This document shows positions 12,650-22,136 of a stretch of DNA of 64,000 bases, piece after piece; positions within the stretch are counted from its first letter, which is position 1, and each line of letters opens with the position of its first letter. Location of the stretch: assembly GCA_013368325.1 (NCBI GenBank), contig JAACJK010000005.1, positions 372,001 through 436,000 of the forward strand, read 5' to 3'. The translations under genes were made by a program, and so were the position numbers. The stretch comes from Ephemerocybe angulata. Taxonomy: Eukaryota > Basidiomycota > Agaricomycetes > Agaricales > Psathyrellaceae. The notes beneath the pieces were generated by a model. That model saw only the letters and a program-made list of their open reading frames with translations, was not told the origin of the DNA and did no database searches.

Positions 12650-12969
12650 ATACTATCGTTCACCGGCACATGCAAGACACCACTGAATGCAAGAATTTCG
12701 AGTTTGGTACCTTCCAGTGCTCCGGCGGCTTCAAGACTTCACAAGTGACCTCAATAGCTTCAGGTAATCCTTCATTTGCCTTTTTCTCGAGGGAAAACGG
12801 TGCAGAACGAGGAGATGGTTTTCGGGCTCTTGTCACGCTGTTGTCACGCTTGCTGTTGAGTTTGGCAGACCACAGAATGCAATTTTGATGCAATTCCCTT
12901 TTTTGAGGAGTGACCCGAGCGTGACATTGCATTCAGCGGTGTCTTGCATGTTCCGGTGAACGATAGTAT
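12650..12969. mobile_element. 320 bp inverted-repeat element (MITE-like)
   Basis: Two 42 bp arms face each other at 12650-12691 and 12928-12969 (left arm starts ATACTATCGTTCACCGG; right arm is its reverse complement with about two mismatches). The 236 bp between the arms has no coding sign. No clear target duplication was seen. Confidence 0.6.
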
Positions 12970-14135
12970 GCGAGCATATATGCAATAGTATGTGCGTTCC
13001 TTCTTGTTCTCTAGCGTGGTAACCTCTACCCGTCTTACTCTTGGGTTCTCGGCTTCCTGGTCCCTACTTGGCCCTAGCCCCCCTTCGTAACTTTGTCCGT
13101 CGAACAGGTGGGGTCCCAGATTCACTCGAAAAACAGTGATTGAGCCAAGATCGAGCTCCGGTCCATATCTTCTGACCCACTCAAGGTATTACTCCTCCTT
13201 CATAATCACATTACGGCGTAGGCGCCCATATGCCGTGACCGACCCACATCAAACCCGATGCGGTTCCAAGCACCACGAAGCCCTCCGACTCCAGGTATCA
13301 CGGTGCATACCTGCATATATCATCTTCTACCGTACATAGCTACTGTCGCTACTGTCCAGCTTGACTCATTGACAGATCCCAACATTATCCAGGGCCAACC
13401 ATCGCTATTCTTGTGCAGTTCTGTGCGACCGGAACGGGCGCTAACATAGTGGCGGAATGGCTACGGCCGCTTTTCCTCCGCAGAGCATACGCTATCCTGC
13501 AAAAAATTGAGCGAGTACCGCATACAGGGCCTTTAGCTATGAGGTCGCTGGTGTAATGGCTTGCTGATATTTTGCTGTTGTGTCCTTTGCTCTTGATATG
13601 CTTTAATTCCCGACCCGAGATACCTTTCGCCCTACAAGAATATGGCATAACGAATGAAAGAGCTGAACAACATCCCCCGAGGAGTGCTTGGGAGCGGATC
13701 AAATCACTTTCTCTGAATTCGGCATTGATCTTAGAGTTGCATCTGCGGGATAAACGCAACCCAATGGAAGAACACTGGTTTCTTCGCCTGATTTCTGCCG
13801 GCGGATGTCTCGTACCCAGATCGGAAGTTATGTTCTAGACACAATCCTTCTTCCTAAAAGAGCAGACGAGGAGACAAAAGAGGAGAACCCTTACGGCGTA
13901 CAGGCCTCATGGCAGATGGTACCTTTCCATCCCACTCGTTAAACATACGGGATACCCAGTTTGGCTCTATATCGTGATTCCAGGAGTCATCGGTACCTCC
14001 ACATGCGCCCGTAACCTGTCATTATGTCTGTTCCCATCTGACGTTACCCATAACACAATTTACAAATGCTCTCTACGCATGTGCGCTGTATATCTATCAC
14101 GAAATGCTCGAAGTAACCGCAGTACGGCTGGGAGA

Positions 14136-14142
14136 TATAAAG
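14136..14142 (+). promoter_or_regulatory. TATA box of the GMC oxidoreductase gene
   Basis: TATAAAG lies 39-45 bp upstream of the start codon at 14181, implying a very short leader. Confidence 0.5.
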
Positions 14143-14180
14143 TGTGTCAAAAAGCAGTCGGAAAAGCCAGCATCTGCACA

Positions 14181-16454
14181 ATGCTTCCCCGCCTCTCGAC
14201 GCTCATCTTGCTTATCACCGTGGTTTTTGCACCATTCAAAGCCACTTCAAATGTTCTGCCAAGACAGGAAAATACTAGCGACAGCGCAGACGCAGCAGAT
14301 AGCGCAAGGCCACCTCCCAGTTCGGCGAACGAGTATGATTATGTCATTGTCGGAGGTGCGCCTAACAGGATTTATCCACGGTTCACCTACACGAGGATAC
14401 TGACTCAAACATGGACGTCCTCACAAAAGGTGGTGCTGCTGGCTCCGTCCTCGCTTCTCGTCTGACGGAAGACAGGAAAATCACAGTGCTCCTCATCGAA
14501 GGCGGTCCCGAGTGAGTGACAATGAGACTCCGGGTTGCTTTGATCCGACCCTTAATACCTCCTCCGTTGACTCGTAGTAACACTGGAAAACTGGAAGGGG
14601 TTGTTCCATATATCTACCAGAGAACCTTCATGAGCGACTGGGACTACAACTACACCCTCACTGCGCAACCTGGGTTCAACAACCGCATCACTCCCTACTT
14701 CCGTGGCCATGTTCTGGGTGGCTCAACCTCTATCAGTGAGTGGACCGATATTGACGGCGACGAAAGGTGAATCTGACGACACTTGGTGTAGATGGAATGA
14801 CGTATACTCGCGGACCCGCCGCAGATTGGAACAAAATCGCTGCCTACCTCGGGGACCAAAGCTGGAACTGGAATAACATGCAGCCCTACTTTAAGAAGGT
14901 CGGTCCCTCTACAGCCTAGCGTCAAGAATATCCCATCACTAACCCACTACCCCCATTGTCTAGAATGAGCAATTTATTCCAGGTGTATCTCCTTCCAATC
15001 GTTACCTCGCGTCAGCACATGGTACTAGCGGACCCATCGGAGTCTCCGAGTCCCAGATTAACGCCTGGCTATATCAGCCTACACTCGACGCCGCGCAACA
15101 GTCGGGCGTCTGGGCATACAACCGCGATGGTAATACTGGAAATCCCATTGGCATCAGCTGGCAGCAATTCGCCATCAAGAACGGCGAACGGTCAAGCGCA
15201 GCGACTGGGTACCTCAATCAACAGGTTCGCGCTCGTTCAAATCTGAAGATCCTAGTCAACTCCCGAGTATCGAGGATTTTGAAAGACTCCTCACCTGGCC
15301 CTCAGCCAAAGTTCAGTCAAGTCGAGTATAAGACTGGGAATGGACGTAAGTGGCTTGATTCTTTGAAGGAGAGCTTGATCGTTGATCATGGGTCTCGTAT
15401 CAGCTGTCGGTTTGGCTACTGCAAAGAAGGACATTATTCTCAGTGCCGGTACCATCGATACGCCGACTCTCCTCCAGCGCAGTGGTATTGGTGCAACTGC
15501 TGACCTGACAGCAGCTGGTATTACTCCTGTAGTCGACATCCCCGCAGTTGGAAAGAGTGAGTACCTCAGCCATGAACCAGCTCGACGTCTAAATCTCGCA
15601 TATTACGACCAGACTTTGTTGACCATGTCGGAATTCCTGCCCCATGGTCGGTTAACTCAACCTTGACCGACGACGAGATCGACAGAAACACGACTTTATT
15701 CAACGAACTCCTTGCCGAATGGAATCAGAGTCGCACTGGTCGCCTCACGACCACGAACCTTGGGCATATCCAATGGTCTCGTCTTCCATCCAACGCCACC
15801 ATATTCCAGCAGTACCCTGACCCGCAAGGAGGGCATGCCGACGCACCTCACTGGGAGGCTCTTTTGGCTAACAAGTGGACCTCGCTCACTCCCAGGCCCG
15901 CAGCTGGAAACTGGGTTGGCATGACTCACTTCGTCATGTCTCCGATGTCAAGTACGTATGACCCCTTGTGCTTCTTCCAGATCAATGGTCATTAATTTCG
16001 GTCTTCTATGAAAGGGGGAGACGTCAAGCTCAACCCCGCAGATCCGAACGGCCCTCCACTTATCAACTCCGGCTCGCTCAGCCACCCCTTCGACATATTC
16101 GTCCTCCGATACGCCATCCGCCAGACCGCGCGTTTCTTCACCGCTCCTGCCTGGCAAGCCTTCAACGCTCAACCTGCGTTTGACGCGTCTATTCTCACCA
16201 GCGACGCGGCGCTCGACAACTTCATCAGGTCGAATTCCTTCGGAGGAGCTCATGGAGTTGCAACTGCGAAGATTGGCAAGGCGAATAGTCCCGCCGGAAC
16301 GGATGTTGTTGGCCCAAACTTTAGGATAAAGGGGATTCAGGGTGTGAGGATCGTCGACGCTTCGGTGATTCCTTTCAGCCCAAGTGGGCACTCTATGGTG
16401 CCAGTGTACGTGTTTGCCGAGAAAGCCGCGGATATCATCAAGGCCAACCCTTGA
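14181..16454 (+). CDS. Secreted GMC oxidoreductase, aryl-alcohol-oxidase type
   Basis: FAD-dependent alcohol oxidase of the GMC family (AA3 type), which would oxidise aryl or related alcohols outside the cell and release hydrogen peroxide. Exons: 14181-14355, 14430-14511, 14578-14735, 14792-14898, 14964-15345, 15404-15556, 15613-15951 and 16015-16454, giving 611 residues. A signal peptide covers about residues 1-24 (MLPRLSTLILLITVVFAPF). The FAD-binding motif YVIVGGGAAG is split by intron 1. GMC signature 1 is seen as GHVLGGSTSI and signature 2 around SAGTIDTPTLLQRSGIG. The two expected active-site histidines are in GGAHGVATAKIG and PSGHSMVPVY. N-glycosylation sites are frequent. Together with AAD it could form an alcohol/aldehyde redox cycle feeding peroxide to ligninolytic peroxidases (family knowledge plus inference). 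Confidence 0.93.
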
Positions 16455-16834
16455 GTACATCAACACTGCATTTTCGCCTCTACTTCTCTTGTAACATTCC
16501 CTATTGACATTCTTTCTTTACTTCAATCGAGCTTAACCACTCTCTTATAGTTACGCACTGGTTCTCATTTGCTATACCTCTTGCATATCTTCCTTACTTG
16601 AGCAGTCGGTGCGACTTAATACCTATTTAATCTTTCGATCTGGTCCTGCCGGGAAGTTCTAAGGTGTCGGGAATTGTTTATAAATGAGAAAATCGTAAGT
16701 CATAAGAGTCGTACAGTTAGAGTATCGGAGGATGCTGATACACAGTCCAAATGAAAAATGGTCGAAAGTCCAGTAGAAATTATCTTAAAGTCCCAAAGTA
16801 AAGCAATCATGGTTCATGCAATGCCCGGATGCGT
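16455..16834. other. 3' intergenic gap between convergent genes
   Basis: AT-rich convergent tails of the GMC oxidase and the next minus-strand gene. Nothing else seen. Confidence 0.5.
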
Positions 16835-17482
16835 TTAGTAGCCGCTCTGTGGGGTCATAACAGCACTCCCGTACCACGGCCCACCAGTCCAAGGCATATT
16901 TCCGTTTAGAGGAAGCCCTGCAAGGTGGTCGAATCCATATGCCATGCCAAGGGGATCCACAGTCAAGTTCCAACCAGGCATGGCATGGGCTGGGTATCCG
17001 GGACCGTGCGCGTTAACGGTGACGTTTCCAAGTCGTCTCTGCATACAGTCGCTCTTCTCCAGGGGCTCCTCGTCGACTTCATGTATCTCACCATTCTCTT
17101 CGAATCGCGTCCTCTTGGTAGGGTAGATTGATGGGTTTGGCGAAGAGAGGGAGCGGGGGGGAGGGGGTCTCGAGAAGTGTAGCTGCGCCACTGAGGGATT
17201 TGGCGAAGAGAGGGAACGTGATGGAGGCGTCCTCGACGACTGCAGCTGAGCCACACCATACTTCAACAGGGCATCGGAAGACTGCACCGGTACGGGAAAT
17301 CCGTCCGCGCTGACGTGCGAGTGAGCCGTATTGGTGCTATCGCAAAGGAACGACTGCTTCCTCCTCGACGGCTGACCGGATCTGGTAGGCTTCATCTGAG
17401 GGTCGGAGTGCTTTTCTTGACGTAGGTTCGAGGCTGAAGAAGGGGAAGCTGTTGAGAACGATGGTGTCCAAGAGCCCAGCAT
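16835..17482 (-). CDS. Hypothetical low-complexity protein, 215 residues
   Basis: Single-exon frame from ATG at 17482. The protein is rich in Ser, Pro, Arg and Gly with no recognised domain. It holds an imperfect tandem repeat of about 23 residues near its centre (VAQLQSSRTPPSRSLSSPNP, then VAQLHFSRPPPPRSLSSPNP). An acidic patch (FEENGEIHEVDEEPLEKS) follows, and the tail is Gly/Trp/Tyr-rich, ending TPQSGY. It is the first of four minus-strand genes for disordered proteins. Function unknown. Confidence 0.6.
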   Translation of the reverse strand: MLGSWTPSFSTASPSSASNLRQEKHSDPQMKPTRSGQPSRRKQSFLCDSTNTAHSHVSADGFPVPVQSSDALLKYGVAQLQSSRTPPSRSLSSPNPSVAQLHFSRPPPPRSLSSPNPSIYPTKRTRFEENGEIHEVDEEPLEKSDCMQRRLGNVTVNAHGPGYPAHAMPGWNLTVDPLGMAYGFDHLAGLPLNGNMPWTGGPWYGSAVMTPQSGY

Positions 17483-18261
17483 AGCAGTTGTGTGACGTGG
17501 CGTTAGAGGCTGTCGAAGGTGTATGGCTGACTAGTCAAGTCCTAGTCTAGAGATCGGTCGATGGGAGGACGGGGTGGGTCGCGTCGAGTGGATCGTGGTA
17601 TTTGAGGTCCGTTACAAGCCGAAATTTAGAAAAAAAGACGGAACGCGACCAGCAGCGTATGGAAAGGCCAGGAAGAAGGAAAGTAGTGGACGATCCTGCG
17701 TCGGTCAGGGCGTAGAAATGAAGAAAAATGAAAGGGAGAAAGCAAACAAGCCTGTGTTCGGCTATCGTAGTGACCACAGGCAAGACTATAAGTACGCCCC
17801 ATCGCTCTCATGCCTGTATCAAATGTGGGTCCACGTTCATTGTTTCTGCCCCGAGCCTTCGTGATGATGTCGGGTCGCTGGAGACTTCGTGGCATGCTGT
17901 GTATCAAATGTAGGTCCATAGCCATTGTCTAGGACTTCCTTCGTGACGCCGTTCTTGTACTTTTAGGCAGCTGCATCACCGGTTGTCCATCAGCTACGGT
18001 CGGCCACGTACCGGATGAATAACAAGCTGGCTTGACGATGACGACCGGTCTATTGGCCATGGCTAGGAAGCTCGACACCGGACCTACAGGCTACATGGTC
18101 GACCATCAGGAGGACGTCTTATTGTTTTCGCTGGCACAAATGATGATTTCAAGTCCGATCAAATTCCGATTGCATCTGTTCCTAACAATTGCACTGACCA
18201 TCGAGCTCAACCTTCTCTTCGGAGTCTTAGTCTTTGGCGTCGAGATACTTCATATTCCATT
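17483..18261. other. Intergenic gap
   Basis: No gene supported. A direct repeat of a short block is visible (ATCAAATGTGGGTCCA at about 17819 and ATCAAATGTAGGTCCA at about 17906). Confidence 0.4.
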
Positions 18262-19059
18262 TTATGGTGCATGACGATCCGTCCACTCATTATCTGCCAT
18301 CCATCGCCTATAGTTGCCTGGGTTCCACATTCCACCCTCGTTATATAAGGGAGCAGGGAAGGCCCGGGGGGTTGGGTTTGGCATAGGAGGACGAGGTCTA
18401 GCTAACCACTCTACGCGTTTCCCGTTCCCGTCCGGTTGCCATGCACCTCCTTCAGAATGCGGCTGCCTTCCAGTAGTGCTCGAAAGCCGGGAGTCTTCTC
18501 TGCTGGCAGTGCTCGAAAACCGAGCGTCGTCTCTGCTGGGTCGCGTCGACTGTGCATACCCACTGCTATCGAAGATTTCTCGGACAGAATGCCTAGCGCC
18601 AGAAGTTCCATCCCTGGTCCTATATCTGGCCTTTTGGGGGCTTTCTGAGGCATTTTTGCTGGCGTAAGGCGGCGACCTGGGTCTGCTTCTGTGTTCGGAA
18701 GGGGAGTTGGCCGAATATTGTCGTTGGTGCTTCCGAGCCACACACACACAGGGGAGTCTGTCTGTGCTACCACACACGCAATGGTAAACGGTTGTCTCAG
18801 TGTCTTGAGGTCTTGGGCTTTCGAATATGGATCCCGATTCAGATTCGTAGGCCACGGCAACCTGGGGGTACAGGTGTTGTCTTCCCACCGACACTTGTTT
18901 CATAACTGGCTTGGAAGAGTCTGGGCTACAAGACCTCGTGTCGACCGAGGTAGAATTCTGATGATGTTTAGACATGCGAAGACTTGTCTTGGTGGTGCTT
19001 GAGTGAGGGGTAGGATAGTAAATTGCGAATTGTTCGTATTTTCCCTTTTTATGCCCCAC
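18262..19059 (-). CDS. Hypothetical Ser/Arg-rich protein, 265 residues
   Basis: Single-exon frame. The start may be ATG at 19059 or the internal ATG 28 codons later (MSKHHQNS). The middle has a Cys-containing segment (VYHCVCGSTDRLPCVCV), which is unusual in an otherwise disordered protein and could bind metal. The C-terminal third alternates Ser/Arg with two related GG-W motifs (SEGGAWQPDGNGK and NEGGMWNPGNYRR). No family recognised. Confidence 0.6.
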   Translation of the reverse strand: MGHKKGKYEQFAIYYPTPHSSTTKTSLRMSKHHQNSTSVDTRSCSPDSSKPVMKQVSVGRQHLYPQVAVAYESESGSIFESPRPQDTETTVYHCVCGSTDRLPCVCVARKHQRQYSANSPSEHRSRPRSPPYASKNASESPQKARYRTRDGTSGARHSVREIFDSSGYAQSTRPSRDDARFSSTASREDSRLSSTTGRQPHSEGGAWQPDGNGKRVEWLARPRPPMPNPTPRAFPAPLYNEGGMWNPGNYRRWMADNEWTDRHAP

Positions 19060-19343
19060 GTTGGCTTGGACCTCCTGCAGACTACAATACCATGGTTGCT
19101 TTCGGTATGTGGTCCCACTGGTTCTTTATACGCTACTGTCTCTGGGGTAATTGTAGTTCAAAACTGGCCTTGATTTAGAGGGCCAATATGGTTACTAGGC
19201 AGCTTCGGTCAGATGACGAGGTACGAGCTCAAACAGGATGATTAATTGAATCGGTGCAATAAATGTAGAAAGGGTACAGTAACGGATCATAAGTCCAAGG
19301 GCAAGCGGGTGGAACGAGGGGAAACGGTTGTGGCCTGAACAGC

Positions 19344-20069
19344 TTAGTAGCCAAAGCGCACTGACTGCTTGAGGATGCCTTTGAGGCTCTTGGAACGCTT
19401 TCGAGACCTTGGTTCGTGGTCGCTGTAGTCGTAACCATTTAAATCAGAGTACCCCGTCGTCGAAAGGCTGGAGGAGGTCGCGTAGGACGTGTTATACCCA
19501 CCCTGCCCATTGTGATAGTCATGGTCAACTAAATTCTCGGGTGTCAGACTCCGAGTCCTCTCCCTGGACCTGGACCTGGGCCTCGACCCGTGAGAGCTCC
19601 TTCGCTCGCGTTCATAGTCTGCGAGAGACCATGTCGGGCTTAGAAGATCAGATCCAGCAGGCGCGTATCCTTGATGGGTGAATGTCTCGGTGCGAGTGGT
19701 GCGAGTGGCGTGATAGCTTGGGGACGGTGGTGGGGCATAGCCAGATGTCCGAGAAGAGTACGGGTCACTTGTGCTACTGCTCCGACTGCGGCTGCGACTC
19801 CGGCTATGGCTGCGACTTCGGCTGCTGGGTTCATGCCCGACAGGCTGCTGGTAGACCGGCTGAGGAGCGGCCATGGCAATTGGGGTTGTGGGATAGTAGA
19901 AATTGACTGGCTGGGGGTTGACGTAGACTGGGGAAGGTTGGATCATGTACGCCGGGCTGTACGGGCTGTGGCTGCGACTACGACTCCGGCTTCTCGATTT
20001 GGACCTCTCCTTTTCGGATTCGACGATGACTGTTGCTCCTGGAGGGGGAAAGACATAGTAGGATGACAT
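19344..20069 (-). CDS. Hypothetical SR-repeat protein, 241 residues
   Basis: Single-exon frame starting MSSYYVFPPPGATVIV. It carries two arginine-serine tracts (about residues 23-34 and 84-96, RSRSHSRSRSRSRSSS) like SR splicing or nuclear-speckle proteins, but no RNA-recognition domain. Between them is a Pro/Tyr/Gln-rich stretch. It ends KSLKGILKQSVRFGY; the SVRF part resembles a weak PP1-docking motif (speculative). A TATATA-containing sequence lies about 95 bp upstream. Same orientation and style as its neighbours. Confidence 0.65.
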   Translation of the reverse strand: MSSYYVFPPPGATVIVESEKERSKSRSRSRSRSHSPYSPAYMIQPSPVYVNPQPVNFYYPTTPIAMAAPQPVYQQPVGHEPSSRSRSHSRSRSRSRSSSTSDPYSSRTSGYAPPPSPSYHATRTTRTETFTHQGYAPAGSDLLSPTWSLADYERERRSSHGSRPRSRSRERTRSLTPENLVDHDYHNGQGGYNTSYATSSSLSTTGYSDLNGYDYSDHEPRSRKRSKSLKGILKQSVRFGY

Positions 20070-20689
20070 GGTAGATGGAAATTTGGGTGAAATTGCTGCC
20101 TGGCAAGTTCACTTCTGAAGAGTGGTGATGGTGTGGTGGTGTTTAACTTCATCGAATTTGAGTCCTTATATACAGCATCTATGCGCCGAGGTAGGCTAAA
20201 GGTGTACAAGGTAGTCAGTGTCCACCAGATGTCAGTCGCCTACACAAACTACCAGTGTTGTTTTCTTCCCGCATGGGAAACTCAGTCACGAAGCAGTTGT
20301 CATGACAATGTCATGAAGCCGACGTTGAGCAAGTTAAGCTGTTATTCTGCGATCCTTGTTGAAGGACTTGAAGGCGACTAGTACAAGGGATCGCACCTGA
20401 CTCGCACCCACACCCAAATGCTGTTGACATTGGAAGAGGAAAGTAGATGCATACAAGCGCTACAGTGTGGCGTGTTGCGTTTCCCGTTTGGTGACTGACC
20501 AGGCTATTGTCGCGCCGGGGTTGTGCAGGGATGAAATTTCATTAGACTTATCGTAGCAGTGATTTTACAAGAACATAGTAAAAGAACGCTAAAGCAAGAC
20601 CGAAGATAGAGGTTTGTGGACACAGAATTCAGAAAGCAGCTGGGCGCAATGGTAGTACGGTTGCAGAGGAAGTTAGCCATAGTCTGTAA
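20070..20689. other. Intergenic gap
   Basis: Promoter of the SR-repeat gene and 3' end of the next gene. Nothing else supported. Confidence 0.4.
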
Positions 20690-21172
20690 CTATAAGTTAC
20701 TCCAGCTCATTCCACGGAAAGGGTTCCAGAACGACGAGCCTGCGGTGTTTGATCCGCTCTGCGGCTGAGGCTTTGGTTTCTTCAAGACCTTCGGTTCAGC
20801 CGCTGGAGGCGCAGAGTGGGCCTCGCTCAATCGCCTGGTTTGAGTACGACCAGAAGGCTTCTCATGACTGCCTTTATGCTTTTGGCTACCGCTGTGGGAT
20901 CCACGGCCGTACCCATCATCACGGTGTTCTCTCCGATGGGATGATCGACTCCGAGAGTCCTCGTATCGAGTGCTGCGAGAGGAATAAGACCCATAGTGGT
21001 AGGGGTCATACGAGACTAAGTTGTCGATACGCCCATAAATATGGATGTTTGAGGCCGGGATATAGGGGTAGAAGCCAATTGCGGAAGACGGTTGATAGTA
21101 GACAGTGTTCCGGCGGCTACGGCTAGAGGCCCTATATTTGTAAGAGTCTGCCTGACGGAAACCGTTTGACAT
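20690..21172 (-). CDS. Hypothetical Tyr/Ser/Arg-rich protein, 160 residues
   Basis: Single-exon frame from ATG at 21172 (MSNGFRQADSYKYRAS). It is rich in Ser, Arg, Tyr, His and Gly, with a basic middle (SRSRSSHRREHRDDGYGRGS) and a Lys/Pro segment KVLKKPKPQPQ. It ends in an aromatic motif, SFWNPFRGMSWSNL. Such composition suits a disordered RNA-associated or condensate-forming protein, but no domain supports this. Last of the four-gene run. Confidence 0.6.
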   Translation of the reverse strand: MSNGFRQADSYKYRASSRSRRNTVYYQPSSAIGFYPYIPASNIHIYGRIDNLVSYDPYHYGSYSSRSTRYEDSRSRSSHRREHRDDGYGRGSHSGSQKHKGSHEKPSGRTQTRRLSEAHSAPPAAEPKVLKKPKPQPQSGSNTAGSSFWNPFRGMSWSNL

Positions 21173-21644
21173 GGCTGATTTTATGCTTCTGGTTGGGAGT
21201 GGTAGAGTGTGCAGAAGTCGAGTGGCCCAAGCTTTGAATACGATGAGAATGGTCGAGGCATATTCCTCTCATATATGGTTTAAGTTAAGCGCCGAATGAG
21301 CCGCCAAGATAACGGAAGCATCCTCTCTTTACCCCCAGAACAGCTTTGCGCAGTACATCGCTTCCTGCGCATTGCAAAACTCGCAGCATCCTTCTTAACT
21401 GAACCCATGAGGCGCATCACTTCGTGAACTAAAGCGGTATGGCGGAAGCTGAGATATACGTCGAAGAAGGGCGGGTTAGAAACAGCGGGATCCTCGCTGT
21501 GTACACACAACAGCTTTCTTGAACGCACAAAGCAGTCATAATACGTTATTCTTTGCCGTTTTCATATTTTCGCTGAGAAAACATGACTGGCTCAGCTGCA
21601 ACCCCATGCGGGGCATCACCGAGCGGTGCACCAGTGTTTGGAGC

Positions 21645-21990
21645 ACGGGCGCTTAAATTACATCGTGTGCGCAACCGTCGCAAGCTCTTGTACACCCACT
21701 GCCTTGTTATGCGCCATCTTGTCATCGTATACGTCTCTAACTGAGTACACTCAAACTTGCTCATACTAAACCTCAGAGCGACGCCTAGATCCAAAGCTGA
21801 CCAGAGTAGGAGCCATGATGACACTTTCCCAAAAACGGTTCGTAGCAACGAGCAGGCCGACAAGGCTTGACGAGAGCCCAAAGAGCCGCCCTTTTCCTTG
21901 ATTGAGCTACGCCCTGCGAGCTCCATGGAGGCGGGACTACTGTGGCAAAAAACCACAAATGACGGTTTCTGGAAGTGGTTAAGCGCCCGT
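21645..21990. mobile_element. Small element with 12 bp terminal inverted repeats
   Basis: ACGGGCGCTTAA at 21645-21656 is matched by its exact reverse complement TTAAGCGCCCGT at 21979-21990. The 346 bp unit carries no evident gene and no obvious target duplication. The same GGGCGCTTAA core recurs elsewhere in the window, so it may be a MITE terminus. Confidence 0.4.
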
Positions 21991-22136
21991 CGGGCACAAC
22001 GTCAACTCAATTGCTGTATGCGCACGAGCTCGAGCAAAACAGAACTGAGGCATAGGGTAAATAGTCAATGCATCGATTAGATAGACATTGGATCCACGAA
22101 AGCAGAAAAATAGTGATCATCAAACACAACCGTTCA

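Larger units (their letters stand above)
11983..14180. other. Intergenic region between P450 and GMC oxidase
   Basis: No gene could be supported. It contains an inverted-repeat element at 12650-12969 (separate entry) and a GGGCGCTAAC variant of the recurring short motif near 13437. Confidence 0.5.

Noticed and set aside
12590..12660. tRNA-like sequence on the minus strand (GAGTTCGAGTCC)
   Set aside because: The T-loop-like word is present but neither the T-stem nor the acceptor stem pairs, and the region overlaps the arm of an inverted-repeat element.
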